A stretch of 64,000 nucleotides of DNA, from contig JAHAWY010000050.1 of assembly GCA_018385135.1 (NCBI GenBank), positions 62,001 to 126,000 of the forward strand, written 5' to 3'. The stretch is from Oscillospiraceae bacterium (GTDB lineage Bacteria > Bacillota > Clostridia > Oscillospirales > Oscillospiraceae). The notes below the pieces were generated by a model. It did no database searches. It saw only the letters and a list, made by a program, of their open reading frames with translations, and had not been told where the DNA came from. The translations under genes were made by a program, and so were the position numbers. Numbering within the stretch: position 1 is the stretch's first letter; each line of letters begins with the position of its first letter. Below are positions 25,706-37,779 of the stretch, one piece after another.

Positions 25706-26404
25706 TTATTTTCCGAAAACTCTTTCCTGACGCTCCCGCTCGGCTTGGCTTAAACGGAGATACACGGGCAAAAGCTCATGGACAGTTTGCTGCGGTCTGT
25801 CCGCAGCCGCCATGCAAACGCCCCATGCCGACTGAAATCGCATCGGCTCAGGCGCGAGAATGGTTTTGATTTCGAAATTATCCAAGGCATTATAACACAA
25901 AGCCGCGCCATCTCCAACAGTAAATATGCTTTTTTTCAAATTTTTTATTTCTTCCGCAAGCTCTGAGGGGGAAATTGCCCTATCCTCGCACAGACGGCGG
26001 GGCTTGCCGCCCTCCATTTCAAAGAGTGCGTTATAAAACTGCCCGCGCCTTGCGTCCATAGCGCAGCAGATAATGACGCCCTCAGGCGCTGCAATACCGT
26101 TATACGCCATTGCTTCAAGGGTGGATACGCCGCATACGGGCTTGTCAAGCGCCCAAGCCAGTCCCTTAACGGCGGAAACGCCTATGCGAACGCCGGTAAA
26201 AGAGCCGGGACCGTGGGCAACGGCGAATAGGTCAACATCGCCAAAGTCCATATCGAGATTTTTTAGCATATCCTCTGCCATGGGAAGAAGCGTTCTGCTG
26301 TGGGTAAGACCGCTGTTTTGAAAACTCTGCGCGAGCAGGACGCCATTTTCAAGCAAAGCGACTGAGGCGGATTTGGCGCTGGACTCAAAGCCGAGTATTT
26401 TCAT
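25706..26404 (-). CDS. tsaB: tRNA t6A biosynthesis protein TsaB
   Basis: 232 residues, ASKHA fold, scaffold subunit of the TsaBDE threonylcarbamoyl-transfer complex that modifies A37 of ANN-decoding tRNAs. Seen: ILGFESSAKSASVALLENG at the N-terminus, THSRTLLP and VAHGPGSFTGVRIGVSAVKG (39-80). It lacks the metal-binding His of TsaD, as expected. ATG overlaps the tsaE stop (ATGA), implying translational coupling. Confidence 0.92.
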   Translation of the reverse strand: MKILGFESSAKSASVALLENGVLLAQSFQNSGLTHSRTLLPMAEDMLKNLDMDFGDVDLFAVAHGPGSFTGVRIGVSAVKGLAWALDKPVCGVSTLEAMAYNGIAAPEGVIICCAMDARRGQFYNALFEMEGGKPRRLCEDRAISPSELAEEIKNLKKSIFTVGDGAALCYNALDNFEIKTILAPEPMRFQSAWGVCMAAADRPQQTVHELLPVYLRLSQAERERQERVFGK

Positions 26405-26835
26405 TGCTCCGCCACCTCCACCGTGATTTTGCGCTCGTTTTCCGAGAGCCTGTCGATGGTGACGATGGTTTCAGAGCCGTCAAAGGCATCCGCCACGTTT
26501 TCGCTCCACTCAACAACGCAGATGCCGCCGCGCTTTAAGTAATCCTCCCAGCCGATATCGAAAAGCTCGTCGGCGCTGCCGAGACGGTACATATCAAAGT
26601 GAAAGACAGGCAGCTTTCCGTCATATTCGTTTACTATGGTAAATGTGGGGCTGGTCACGCGAGCGGAGGAACCCAGCCCTGCCGCCATGCCGCGAACAAA
26701 GGCGGTTTTGCCTGCGCCGAGGTCGCCGTACATGGCGACCACCGTTCCTGCGGATAGGCTTTTTGCAAAGGCGGCACCCGCCGCTTCTGTCTCGTTTACG
26801 TTGTTTGTTTTTATCTCAAGCTTCATATGCTTCAC
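26401..26835 (-). CDS. tsaE: tRNA t6A biosynthesis ATPase TsaE
   Basis: 144 residues. Walker [14 protein letters not shown] at about 37-49, a hallmark of YjeE/Tsa[12 protein letters not shown] is the switch-like segment and FHFDMYRL the Walker B strand, ending with VEWSENV. It powers cycles of the TsaB/TsaD complex. GTG 26833-26835 overlaps the tsaD stop by two bases; ATG 26826 three codons later is an alternative start. Confidence 0.92.
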   Translation of the reverse strand: MKHMKLEIKTNNVNETEAAGAAFAKSLSAGTVVAMYGDLGAGKTAFVRGMAAGLGSSARVTSPTFTIVNEYDGKLPVFHFDMYRLGSADELFDIGWEDYLKRGGICVVEWSENVADAFDGSETIVTIDRLSENERKITVEVAEQ

Positions 26836-27833
26836 AGCTCCATATTTGCGTAGGCGTTCAAATCGCTGCCCGCGCGCGTTCCGGCAAGGTATTCGTAGTA
26901 GCCCTGACAGGCTATCATCGCGGCATTGTCGCCGCAGAGCTTTAAAGGCGGCATATACAAAGCGCAGCCTGCCTTTGCAGCCGCCGCTTCAAAATCCGCG
27001 CGAATGCGCGAATTTGCTGCCACGCCGCCTGCAACGGCAATCTTTTTGTAGCCCAGCTCACGGGCAAGCTCCATCGTGCGGGGAACGAGACTGTCGCTCA
27101 CGGCGCGTGTGAAGGAAGCGCAGAGAGAGGCTCGATCCAGCTCCTCGCCCTTTTGCTCTGCGTTGTGAACAAGGTTGACAACAGCAGTTTTAAGTCCTGA
27201 AAAGCTCATGTCGTAGATGCTGCCCTCAATATGGGCGCGGGGGAGAGTGTATTTGCGGTCATCTCCGCCCTGAGAAAGCGCGTCAACGTGCTTTCCGCCG
27301 GGGTAGGGCAGACCCAGTACACGAGCTGTCTTATCAAAGCATTCGCCCGCCGCGTCGTCGCGTGTTGCGCCGAGGATGCGCATATCCGTATAATCACGAA
27401 CGTCAACAAGCATTGTATTGCCGCCGGAGATGGCGAGGCAGAGAAACGGCGGCTCAAGATCGGGAAAGGCAATGTAGTTTGCGGCGATATGCCCTCGTAT
27501 GTGATGCACAGGGATAAGGGGAATATTAAGCGCCGCCGCGACCGATTTGGCGAAGTTCACTCCCACCAGCACAGCGCCGATAAGTCCCGGCGCGTAGGTA
27601 ACGGCAACGGCGTCTAGCTGCGAGCGTGATATTTTCGCCGCCTCCAGAGCGCGGTCGGCAAGGCGGGATATAACCTCAACATGACAGCGAGAGGCTATCT
27701 CCGGAACAACGCCGCCGTAAACGGCGTGCAGGTCAGCCTGAGAAAAAATCTGGTCTGTGAGTATGCTGCGCCCGTTTTCCGCAATGGCAACGGCGGTCTC
27801 GTCACAGGAGCTTTCAATTGACATTATTAGCAT
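26832..27833 (-). CDS. tsaD: tRNA N6-threonylcarbamoyladenosine transferase TsaD
   Basis: 333 residues of the Kae1/TsaD ASKHA family; transfers threonylcarbamoyl to A37. Metal-binding site HHIRGH (about 110-115), plus [13 protein letters not shown] at the N-terminus, [31 protein letters not shown] and [12 protein letters not shown] near the end. Length and motifs are complete. AAGGT lies before ATG 27833. Between rimI (19 bases upstream) and tsaE (2-base overlap). Confidence 0.97.
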   Translation of the reverse strand: MLIMSIESSCDETAVAIAENGRSILTDQIFSQADLHAVYGGVVPEIASRCHVEVISRLADRALEAAKISRSQLDAVAVTYAPGLIGAVLVGVNFAKSVAAALNIPLIPVHHIRGHIAANYIAFPDLEPPFLCLAISGGNTMLVDVRDYTDMRILGATRDDAAGECFDKTARVLGLPYPGGKHVDALSQGGDDRKYTLPRAHIEGSIYDMSFSGLKTAVVNLVHNAEQKGEELDRASLCASFTRAVSDSLVPRTMELARELGYKKIAVAGGVAANSRIRADFEAAAAKAGCALYMPPLKLCGDNAAMIACQGYYEYLAGTRAGSDLNAYANMEL

Positions 27834-27852
27834 ATGTGTTACCTTCTTTGGC

Positions 27853-28323
27853 TTAGCTGTCTTGCGCGGACGGAAAAAACCTTGTCATTAAAAGAGCGTT
27901 CTCGCGCGGACGCTCATAGTAGTTTTTCCTTACGCCGACGCTTTTGAAGCCGTGCTTTGAATAAAGAGCTATGGCAGCGCTGTTGCTCTCGCGCACCTCA
28001 AGCGTAATAAAGGATAGCTCTTTTTCGCGCGCAAAGCGCTCAAGCGCGCAAAGCAGTGCATCGGCGACTCCTTTGCGGCGGTGTTCCGGAGCGGTGGCGA
28101 TATTTGAGATGTAGCCCTCGTCAAGCACGAACATCATACCGACGTATCCGAGTATATCACCGTTTTCCGTCTCCGCAACATAAAAAACGCAATTATCCGC
28201 AAGCATTTGATGCTCAAGCTGCCGCGGTGTCCACGGCAGGGAAAAGCACTGCCGCTCAATTTCGCTGATGCGGTCAAGCTGCTCCGGGCGGGCGGTGCCT
28301 ATTTTAATTACCGGCATATCCAT
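27853..28323 (-). CDS. rimI: Ribosomal protein S18-alanine N-acetyltransferase RimI-type
   Basis: GNAT acetyltransferase, 156 residues. The acetyl-CoA loop is APEHRRKGVADALL (RxxGxA), followed by LEVRESNSAAIALYSKHGF and the family ending VGVRKNYY. The first residues ISEIERQCFSLPWTPRQLEHQM match the RimI N-terminal signature. In bacteria it is commonly linked with tsaB/tsaD as here. Its ATG shares one base with the polA stop (TAATG), so translation is coupled. Confidence 0.9.
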   Translation of the reverse strand: MDMPVIKIGTARPEQLDRISEIERQCFSLPWTPRQLEHQMLADNCVFYVAETENGDILGYVGMMFVLDEGYISNIATAPEHRRKGVADALLCALERFAREKELSFITLEVRESNSAAIALYSKHGFKSVGVRKNYYERPRENALLMTRFFPSAQDS

Positions 28324-30884
28324 TATTTTGCCTCATACCAGCTCTTGCCGATGCCCGCGTCTGCGGTGAGGGGAACGCTGTATGAAACGGCGTTTTCCAT
28401 CTCCTCGATAAGCAGGGCTTTTACCTTTTCGGCTTCTGCCTCGGGGCATTCGACTATAAGCTCGTCGTGTACCTGCAAAATGAGCTTGGCATTTAGCTTT
28501 TCCGCTTTCAAGCGATCATAGACGTTGACCATTGCCAGCTTTATTATATCAGCCGCCGTGCCCTGAACAGGCATATTCAGCGCCACGCGCTCGCCGAAGG
28601 CTCGCATATTGAAGTTGCCGGCTTGCAGCTCCGGCAGGGGTCTGCGACGTCCGAAAAGAGTTGCCACATAGCCGTCGCGCTTTGCCTGCTCCACAACGGA
28701 GGTCATATAGTCGCGCACGCCGTGGTATTTTTCGAGGTATGCGTCTATATATGCTTTTGCCTCCGGCTGGGAAACGCCGATGTCCTGCGACAAAGAGAAA
28801 GCGGAGATCCCGTAAACAATGCCGAAGTTAACCGCCTTGGCGTGGCTGCGCTGCAGCTTTGTGACCTCACTCAGTGGGATGCCGAAAACCTGTGAGGCGG
28901 TCACGGCGTGGATGTCCTCGCCGTTTATAAAAGCGTTTTTCATGGTTTCGTCGCTGCTGATATGGGCGAGCAGACGCAGCTCTATCTGGCTGTAGTCAGC
29001 ATCTATCAGAACCTTGCCGCGCTCAGCAACAAACATTTTTCTGAATTCCGCGCCCAGCTTTGAACGGACGGGGATGTTCTGCAAATTCGGCTCGGTGGAG
29101 GAAAGGCGTCCCGTTGCCGTAACGGTCATCTGAAAGCTGGTGTGGATGCGCCCGTCGTCTGCTATGACCTTGGAAAGCCCGTCGCAATAGGTGGATTTAA
29201 ACTTGGATAGCTGGCGATATTCAAGAATAAGCTCGATTATGGGGTGCTTGCCCAGAAGCTTTTCCAAAACATCGGCGCTGGTGCTCCAGCCGGTCTTGGT
29301 TTTCTTGCCGGCGGGCAGCATGAGCTTTTCAAAAAGTATTGAGCCGAGCTGCTTCGGGGAATTGATGTTAAACTCCTCCTGCGCAAGCTCATAAATCTGT
29401 TCCTGCAGTTGTTCAATGCCGACGGAAAGCTCCTTGCCAAACTCATGCAGAGCCAATTTGTCAACGGCAAAGCCCTCCTGCTCCATGTCGGCGAGGACGC
29501 GGCAGAGAGGAAGCTCGATTTTGTAGAAAAGCTCCTTCATGCCCTCTTGTGACAGCGCTTTGTTCAGCATGGGGTAAAGCTCATATACCGCGCTGCTGCC
29601 GTTTAGGGAATAGCCGAGGTGTTTTTCACAAAGGGCGGACAAGTCATATTTGCTTTCCGTAGGGTCCAGCAGATAGCCTGCAAGCGCCGTGTCGAAAATA
29701 AAGCCGCCGAAGTCAATGTTCTCCTGCTGCAAAAGGCGCATCATGTCCTTGACATTGTGCGAGAGCTTTTTTATCTTCTCTGAGAATACAAGACGGAAAA
29801 CCTCATTGAACAAATCTCCCAGGGCAGTCCAGCGGAGAATATATACTGTATCGGCGGTGCTGAGCTCAAGCTCATCGAGAGAGTCAAAAAGGGGCATAAC
29901 GGCGATGTACTCAGCAGCTTTTACTTTTTCAACAGCCTCGTCAAGCGTTTCCGGGGAAAGCTCAACTACCGGGCGAGAGGGTGCGGCACTGCCTGTTACG
30001 GGAACGGTATCGCTGCTTTTTGTAATGCCCCAGCTTTCGATAAGACGGTTAAAGCCCAGCCGCTTAAAAACATCGTAGGCGCTGTTGAAGCTGCCGGAAA
30101 AGGCGCAGTCAGCCGCGTTGAATTGGATGGGAGCGTCAGTGTTGATGGTTGCAAGCTCAAAGGACATTTTAGCGTCGTTCTCACCGTCAATCAGCTTTGC
30201 CTTAATTCCGTCCTTAACATCAAGTGCCGGAATGCCGGCGTAAATTGCGTCAAGACTGCCGTAGGCTTGAATAAGGCTCATGGCTGTTTTCTCGCCAATG
30301 CCCTTTACACCGGGAATATTGTCGCTCGCGTCACCCATGAGAGCCTTCAGATCAATGATGCGGCGCGGCTCAAAGCCGTATTCCTCAAAAAATACGGCGG
30401 GGGTATAGTCCTTTGTTTCGGTTTTGCCCATGCGGGACTTGACGTGCTTAACGCGCGTATTGTCTGTAATGAGCTGAAAGCTGTCCTTGTCACCGGTAAC
30501 GATGACGCATTCGTCGCCGTTTTTTTCGCATATTCGGCTTATCGTTCCGATGAGGTCATCCGCCTCATAGCCCTCAAGCTCTATGCGCTTTATTGCCGCG
30601 GCGTCCAGAACCTCCTTTAACAGAGGCATTTGAACCACAAGCTCTTCGGGCATAGGCTTTCGCTGCGCCTTGTATTCGGCGTACTGCTTGTGACGGAAGG
30701 TGGGAGCGTGCAGGTCGAAGGCAACGCAAAGCCCGTCGGGCTGCTCCTCGCCCATAAGCTTGTGCAAAATGGTGAGAAAGCCGTAAACGCCGTTTGTGGG
30801 CGTGCCGTCCGGCGCGTTGAGCATACGAATGCCGTAAAACGCGCGGTTGATTATGCTGTTGCCGTCGATTATCATCAGCTTCAT
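28323..30884 (-). CDS. polA: DNA polymerase I
   Basis: 853 residues. Residues 1-290 are the 5'-3' exonuclease (DGNSIINRAFYGI, YEADDLIGTI, GDKDSFQLI, GDASDNIPGVKGIGEKTA). Residues about 305-460 are the 3'-5' exonuclease fold, but the ExoI motif DxE is replaced (AVMPLFDSLDELEL), so proofreading is probably lost, as in Bacillus stearothermophilus and Taq enzymes. The polymerase domain has motif A DYSQIELRLLAHI, motif B KAVNFGIVYGISAFSLS and motif C QVHDELIVE. AAAGGAAA precedes the ATG. Located between the kamA-like gene (52 bases upstream) and rimI. Confidence 0.96.
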   Translation of the reverse strand: MKLMIIDGNSIINRAFYGIRMLNAPDGTPTNGVYGFLTILHKLMGEEQPDGLCVAFDLHAPTFRHKQYAEYKAQRKPMPEELVVQMPLLKEVLDAAAIKRIELEGYEADDLIGTISRICEKNGDECVIVTGDKDSFQLITDNTRVKHVKSRMGKTETKDYTPAVFFEEYGFEPRRIIDLKALMGDASDNIPGVKGIGEKTAMSLIQAYGSLDAIYAGIPALDVKDGIKAKLIDGENDAKMSFELATINTDAPIQFNAADCAFSGSFNSAYDVFKRLGFNRLIESWGITKSSDTVPVTGSAAPSRPVVELSPETLDEAVEKVKAAEYIAVMPLFDSLDELELSTADTVYILRWTALGDLFNEVFRLVFSEKIKKLSHNVKDMMRLLQQENIDFGGFIFDTALAGYLLDPTESKYDLSALCEKHLGYSLNGSSAVYELYPMLNKALSQEGMKELFYKIELPLCRVLADMEQEGFAVDKLALHEFGKELSVGIEQLQEQIYELAQEEFNINSPKQLGSILFEKLMLPAGKKTKTGWSTSADVLEKLLGKHPIIELILEYRQLSKFKSTYCDGLSKVIADDGRIHTSFQMTVTATGRLSSTEPNLQNIPVRSKLGAEFRKMFVAERGKVLIDADYSQIELRLLAHISSDETMKNAFINGEDIHAVTASQVFGIPLSEVTKLQRSHAKAVNFGIVYGISAFSLSQDIGVSQPEAKAYIDAYLEKYHGVRDYMTSVVEQAKRDGYVATLFGRRRPLPELQAGNFNMRAFGERVALNMPVQGTAADIIKLAMVNVYDRLKAEKLNAKLILQVHDELIVECPEAEAEKVKALLIEEMENAVSYSVPLTADAGIGKSWYEAK

Positions 30885-30936
30885 GGGTTTGATTTCCTTT
30901 CAAGCCCCGCATGGGGAGACTGCCGCAGACGGCGGC

Positions 30937-32040
30937 TTAAAATGTGTCGGTAAGCCATGTGCTTTCCTCGTCAATGGTGTGCGTGAAAATGCGCCCTTCA
31001 TTGGCGGGGTCTTTGGCGTGGTGATATTTAAAGAGCATAGTATCGGGCGCAAGCTTGCCCAGTATTTCTATTTTGCCCGTCTCATGTGACATGATGTAGC
31101 GGAAACGCTTTGAGTGACCGTCCAGTGATACCTTTGCCTCAGCGACGATATCGTATGCGCGGCTGAGCGGAACCTGAAACTGCTTTTTTACTCCTGCAAC
31201 GGGGCGGCACTGGAACAGGTAATAGGGCAAAATGCCGTTGGAGGTAAGGCTGCTCATCAGCTCTGAAATGATTGCGGGGTCGTCGTTTATGCCTTTTAGA
31301 AGTACGGTCTGATTGCTTACGATAATGCCGCGGCGGCGCAGGTTTTCGATTGCCTCCAGAGACTCGGCGGTAAGCTCCTTGGGGTGGTTATACTGCGTTA
31401 CGACGTAGATACGCTTCAGCGCGCCGTATTTTTCCAGAATATCCAAAAGCTCGGGATCTTTGTTTATCCTGTCGGGGAAAACAACAGGAGTTCGCGTTCC
31501 AAAGCGTATAAAACGCAGGTGGTCGAGGGCGGCAAAGTTGCTCAAAATATCCTCAATGCGGGAGTTGCTGTTAAGGAAAGCGTCACCGCCGGAGACGAGA
31601 ACATTTGTCAGCTCGGTGTGGCGGCGTATATAGTCGTAAATCTCGTTGTAATACTTCGCCGTTTCCGACTCCGGAAGACCGACAAGGCGCTTACGGAAGC
31701 AGTGGCGGCAGTACATACTGCAAATGTTTGTTGAGAGAACGAGCGCTGTTGGTCCGTATTTGTGCTGAAGTCCTATCACCTTGGTGTTTTTGCCCTCTCC
31801 GCTCTGGTCCGCAAGACCGTCGTCAAGCTCGATCTCGCGCATATTTGGGAGACAGAGCTTTGCAATGGGATCGTTGGGGTCGTTAAAATTGATAAGAGAT
31901 AAATAGTATCTTGGCACTGACATAGGCCAGCGCTCTATGATATCATTCATCTCATGGATTTCTTCCTCGGTCATTGGCATATATTTTGCCAGTTCCTCTG
32001 CTGTCGTTACATTCTTCTTGAGTTCTTCCTGCCAGGACAT
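30937..32040 (-). CDS. KamA-family radical SAM aminomutase-like protein
   Basis: 367 residues from ATG 32040, preceded by AGAGGTGAG; a longer frame reaches 32187 without family match. The radical SAM cluster motif is CSMYCRHC (C107, C111, C114), followed by LVSGGDAF and the partial-barrel strands VTQYNHPKEL and QTVLLKGINDD typical of lysine 2,3-aminomutase. The PLP Lys may be K323 (ETGKIEIL). In lysine 2,3-aminomutase a YQCDLSxG segment supplies the Asp that binds the substrate side-chain amine; here it reads FQCRPVAG, with Arg279. This argues against lysine and is compatible with an acidic substrate, such as in glutamate 2,3-aminomutases (inference). No ablB is nearby. Confidence 0.82.
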   Translation of the reverse strand: MSWQEELKKNVTTAEELAKYMPMTEEEIHEMNDIIERWPMSVPRYYLSLINFNDPNDPIAKLCLPNMREIELDDGLADQSGEGKNTKVIGLQHKYGPTALVLSTNICSMYCRHCFRKRLVGLPESETAKYYNEIYDYIRRHTELTNVLVSGGDAFLNSNSRIEDILSNFAALDHLRFIRFGTRTPVVFPDRINKDPELLDILEKYGALKRIYVVTQYNHPKELTAESLEAIENLRRRGIIVSNQTVLLKGINDDPAIISELMSSLTSNGILPYYLFQCRPVAGVKKQFQVPLSRAYDIVAEAKVSLDGHSKRFRYIMSHETGKIEILGKLAPDTMLFKYHHAKDPANEGRIFTHTIDEESTWLTDTF

Positions 32041-32102
32041 AGTTCTCACCTCTGACTTTATTTTGGCGTTATATGTATATTTTTTACCAACTGTTTTAAG
32101 GC

Positions 32103-32125
32103 GGCGCGGGGTGTTTCCCCGCGCC
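32103..32125 (-). terminator. Hairpin between uvrB and the kamA-like gene
   Basis: Arms GGCGCGGGG (32103-32111) and CCCCGCGCC (32117-32125), all G/C. No T-run on the minus strand, so it may weaken rather than stop transcription from uvrB into the genes below. Confidence 0.5.
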
Positions 32126-32137
32126 GATTCCGCGGGG

Positions 32138-34102
<1,965 letters not shown>

Positions 34103-34157
34103 ATGCTTCTCCTCGGTGGATAGGGCGGCAGAGTCGGTTTCCGCCACCGTATTTATA

Positions 34158-35576
34158 TTATGCTTCCATGACCTTGATGAAGTTTGTCGAACCTGATACC
34201 CCGATGGGAATTCCTGCTGTTAAAACGACCATTTCGCCGGAGCTTAACGCGCCCGCATCAACCAGCATACGAATGCCGCTTTCAAACAGGTCGTCGAGAC
34301 TGGCCTCGCCCTTGACCATGTATGGCTCAACGCCCCAGATAAGACCCAACTGTCTGTATGCCTGCTCCGAGGTCGTGCAGCCTATTATGCGGCAGCCGGA
34401 GCGGAAAGCGGAAATCTCCTGCGCGGTCCTGCCGGAGAGCGTGAAGGTAACAACAGCCTCAGCGCCCAACTCAACGGCAGTGGTGCAGGCGGCGTGTGAG
34501 ATCGCGTGAGTAACGCTCTTGCCGCTATCGAAAAGCTTGGTCTGGAAAATATTGTTATAGTCGATGTCCGCCTCGGTGCGTTCGGCAAGGCGAACCATTG
34601 TTTGCAGCGCTTCGACGGGGTATTTTCCCGCCGCTGTCTCGCCGGAGAGCATTATCGCGCTTGTGCCGTCGTAGATGGCATTTGCAACGTCAGTGGCTTC
34701 CGCACGGGTCGGACGAGGATAGTTTATCATAGATTCGAGCATTTGTGTAGCAGTAATTACAGGCTTGTTGCGGCGATAAACCTTATTGATGAGCCGCTTT
34801 TGGATGATAGGCACCTCCTCGAGCGGTATCTCAACTCCGAGATCGCCGCGGGCAATCATAATACCGTCTGCGACCTCAAGTATCTCATCGAAGTTGTCCA
34901 AGCCCTGCATATTCTCGATTTTGGCGATTATTTTCATCTTCTCTCCGCCGTTCCAGTTAAGGAGCATACGGATTTCTTTAATGTCATCCGCAGTGCGCGT
35001 AAATGAGGCGGCAACATAATCAAAGCCGGATTTAGCGGCAAAAATGAGGTCGTCGTAATCCTGCTTGCTGATAAAGGGCATGGTAAGCTTTGCGCCGGGG
35101 ACGTTTACGCCCTTGCGGTTGGAGATAACGCCGTCATTTTCAATTAAGCAGATGATATCACTGCCGCTTATGCTCTCAACCTTTAGGGAGATGCTGCCGT
35201 CGTTGAGCGATATCGTATCGCCGCGCCTGACGTCTCCGGGAAGCCCCGCGTAAGTAATGTGCGCGCGCTCTGCCGTTCCCTCGCAGGGCTCTGTGGTCAA
35301 GGTGAAGTGCTCACCGGCTTTAAGCTGCGCATTTCCGCCGACAAAAGTGCCGAGACGGATTTCCGGACCTTTCGTGTCCATAAGCGCGGCAATCGGCATT
35401 CCAAGCTCCTTGCGCAGAGCTTTCAGCATTTCAAGACGCGCGAGCTGTTCCTCGTGCGTGCCGTGGGAGAAGTTGAAGCGGGCGACATTCATCCCGCTGA
35501 GGATGAGCTGCTTCATGATCTCCGGGTCATCGGTGGCAGGACCAAGAGTGCATATGATTTTTGTTTTACGCATCAT
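34158..35576 (-). CDS. pyk: Pyruvate kinase
   Basis: Final ATP-yielding step of glycolysis. 472 residues (ATG 35576, GAGGT upstream; a second ATG follows at once). Seen: [13 protein letters not shown] and [16 protein letters not shown] at the N-terminus, [11 protein letters not shown], the catalytic Lys signature [33 protein letters not shown] and ATQMLESM. The extra C-terminal PEP-synthase-like domain of Bacillus enzymes is absent. Promoter at 35651-35679; uvrB follows. Confidence 0.97.
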   Translation of the reverse strand: MMRKTKIICTLGPATDDPEIMKQLILSGMNVARFNFSHGTHEEQLARLEMLKALRKELGMPIAALMDTKGPEIRLGTFVGGNAQLKAGEHFTLTTEPCEGTAERAHITYAGLPGDVRRGDTISLNDGSISLKVESISGSDIICLIENDGVISNRKGVNVPGAKLTMPFISKQDYDDLIFAAKSGFDYVAASFTRTADDIKEIRMLLNWNGGEKMKIIAKIENMQGLDNFDEILEVADGIMIARGDLGVEIPLEEVPIIQKRLINKVYRRNKPVITATQMLESMINYPRPTRAEATDVANAIYDGTSAIMLSGETAAGKYPVEALQTMVRLAERTEADIDYNNIFQTKLFDSGKSVTHAISHAACTTAVELGAEAVVTFTLSGRTAQEISAFRSGCRIIGCTTSEQAYRQLGLIWGVEPYMVKGEASLDDLFESGIRMLVDAGALSSGEMVVLTAGIPIGVSGSTNFIKVMEA

Positions 35577-35650
35577 GTACCTCACTTTCATCTGACGCTT
35601 TCGCGGACGCCAAGTGTGTATTGTTTGTTTTTTAAAGCTTTCCAATCAGC

Positions 35651-35679
35651 ATTATACCCCCTTTTACGGCGGTTGCCAA
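35651..35679 (-). promoter_or_regulatory. Promoter of pyk
   Basis: On the minus strand TTGGCA (35674-35679), 17-base spacer, TATAAT (35651-35656). The leader is about 70 bases. Confidence 0.8.
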
Positions 35680-35741
35680 TATTTAAATATACCAAACATT
35701 ATTACAAGTCGGGGCGAAATAGCGGCAATTAGCCGCCAACA

Positions 35742-35773
35742 AAAAATGCCGCCGCGGAAAGACCTGCGGCGGC
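35742..35773 (-). terminator. Terminator of the BceAB-type operon
   Basis: Arms GCCGCCGC (35748-35755) and GCGGCGGC (35766-35773); on the minus strand the stem is followed by ATTTTTTG. It lies 20 bases after the permease stop. Confidence 0.9.
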
Positions 35774-35793
35774 TGTAAAAAAAGAGGGGTGTG

Positions 35794-37779
35794 TTATTCA
35801 ACGATGCGATAATAGGTTTTGGCGGTCAGCGTGTACACAATGCCGTATATGATGGCAAAGACGGCAACGGTGCAGACTACGCAAACTGCGAAAAGGGAGA
35901 CGTTTGTAAGGTTCATAAGCAGAAGAAGCTTTGTTATCATCTTAAAGGCAAAGGCAATATGGATCACAGCCATGCCCAGCGGCAGGAAGAATACAACGAG
36001 TATCTGGCTTCTGACGGCTTCCTTTATCTCGTCCTTGCCCAGCCCGACCTTTTGCATGATTTCAAAGCGCTGCTTGTCCTCATAGCCCTCGGAAAGCTGC
36101 TTGTAATAGATTATCAGAACGGTCGCCATCAGGAAAACCAGACCGAGGAACATTCCGAGGAAAAGAAAGCCGCCGTTCATGCTGTAGATAAAGCTGCGCT
36201 CCGCCTCGCGGCAGGAGGTGGAAAGGCTTACATAGCCGCCGTCTAGACTATCGCTTGGGAAGCTCACCGGGGCATTCGTTAAAACATCATAGAAAGAGAG
36301 CTTTTCCTCGCTGCCGGCAGCAATATCAAAGCCGTAGTACCAGCTTTCCGTGACATCGTTGTATTTTTCTTTGAGCATTTCAAAGCTTTCGTTGCTGACC
36401 ACCATGCAAAAGCTGTCTATTATAGTGCTTATGCTTGGGGAAGCGGCAAGGCTCGGAGCATTCATATCACCCACGATTTCAAAGCGGCTGCCGTCAAGAT
36501 TGATTTCGCTGCCGAAGTTATCAATTGAGCTGTATAGCAGAGCTTCGCAGGAGGAAAGAGCAACACTCTCGCCGGAAAAGTGTTCGTATTCGCTTTGAGA
36601 CATTATGGAAATGATGGCGGAATTATTGATGTCATAGCCATAATCGGGGGAAAGGCAGAGATTATTTCCGTCTCTGTATGTCTGCGTGGAAAGGCTGATA
36701 TAGTCTTGCGTGTTTTCGCCTGTGTAGCCTTCTTCGGCTATCGTTTGCTCAATAAGCCTGCGGAGGTTTTCGCGTGCATTGCCCTCGGGCGCTCTTACAT
36801 TAACGGAAAAATCATTTGGGTATCCGGCAAAAAGCGAGTCCTCAGTGCCCAGATAAAGGCAGACGGTGCCGGAAACCATTACCAGTACCATAGTTGAGAG
36901 AATGCAGATATTTGCTAGACCGACGGCATTTTGCTTCATGCGGTAGAGCATACCGGAAATGGGGATGAAGTGGCGGGGCTGATAGTAATAGCCCGGCTTT
37001 GCCTTCAGCCGCTTTAATATGGCGATGCTGCTTGCGGTGAACAGCAGGTAGGTGCCGATAATAACAAGCAAAACCGCGACGAAAAACAGCATGATCGCCT
37101 GAAGCGGGTTTTCGGTGGCAAGAGCTATATAATAACCGCCGGAAAGCGAGATCACTCCGAGAAAAGCCGCCGCCCATTTTACTTTAGGCTCTTTTTCTCC
37201 GACATTGCTTCCGTGGAGAAGCTCGATGGGGCTTGCGTGCCTGATGCTGATCAGATTGAAAATGAGAATAAGCGTGAACACAGCGCCGAAAACGCAGAAG
37301 GAATAGGTGAGTCCCTCAAGTGAAACCTCAAAGCCGAAGGGAACGGGGAACCGGACGATCTTGTACAGCAGCAGCAAAACCAGCTTGGAGAGCAGGATCC
37401 CCAGCGCCAGACCGAGCACGATTGTGCCGACGGCAACAAACATGGTTTCAAAAAACAAGACGACCGCGATATTGCCCTTGCCCATGCCGAGGATATTATA
37501 CAGTCCCAGCTCCTTTTTTCGGCGCTTCATAAGAAAGCTGTTGGTATAGGTAAGGAAAATTGCCGAAAAAAGACCGATTATGATCATGCCGAGCTTCAGA
37601 ATAAAAAATAGAATATCTCCTCCTTGAAGCGAGAGAGTTCCGTCACTGAAGGTCAGAAAGGTCATGATGTAAAACATGGCTATGGTTGCAATACAGGTGA
37701 GGATATAGGGAAGATAAAACTGACGGTTGCTCTTTATGTTCAAAATGGCGAGACGGGGATAAAGTGAGATCTTACGCAT
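35794..37779 (-). CDS. ABC transporter permease, BceB/FtsX type
   Basis: About 661 residues with the 10-helix arrangement of BceB-type permeases: one helix at 24-44, three at about 60-170, two near 205-255, two near 290-320, then a large extracytoplasmic domain (residues about 320-535), and three closing helices. The segment RRKKELGLYNILGMGK between TM2 and TM3 is the MacB/FtsX-like coupling region. BceB permeases sense and move peptide antibiotics such as bacitracin, with their histidine kinase. Its start overlaps the ATPase stop by 8 bases (ATG 37779; a GTG at 37788 is also possible). Confidence 0.88.
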   Translation of the reverse strand: MRKISLYPRLAILNIKSNRQFYLPYILTCIATIAMFYIMTFLTFSDGTLSLQGGDILFFILKLGMIIIGLFSAIFLTYTNSFLMKRRKKELGLYNILGMGKGNIAVVLFFETMFVAVGTIVLGLALGILLSKLVLLLLYKIVRFPVPFGFEVSLEGLTYSFCVFGAVFTLILIFNLISIRHASPIELLHGSNVGEKEPKVKWAAAFLGVISLSGGYYIALATENPLQAIMLFFVAVLLVIIGTYLLFTASSIAILKRLKAKPGYYYQPRHFIPISGMLYRMKQNAVGLANICILSTMVLVMVSGTVCLYLGTEDSLFAGYPNDFSVNVRAPEGNARENLRRLIEQTIAEEGYTGENTQDYISLSTQTYRDGNNLCLSPDYGYDINNSAIISIMSQSEYEHFSGESVALSSCEALLYSSIDNFGSEINLDGSRFEIVGDMNAPSLAASPSISTIIDSFCMVVSNESFEMLKEKYNDVTESWYYGFDIAAGSEEKLSFYDVLTNAPVSFPSDSLDGGYVSLSTSCREAERSFIYSMNGGFLFLGMFLGLVFLMATVLIIYYKQLSEGYEDKQRFEIMQKVGLGKDEIKEAVRSQILVVFFLPLGMAVIHIAFAFKMITKLLLLMNLTNVSLFAVCVVCTVAVFAIIYGIVYTLTAKTYYRIVE

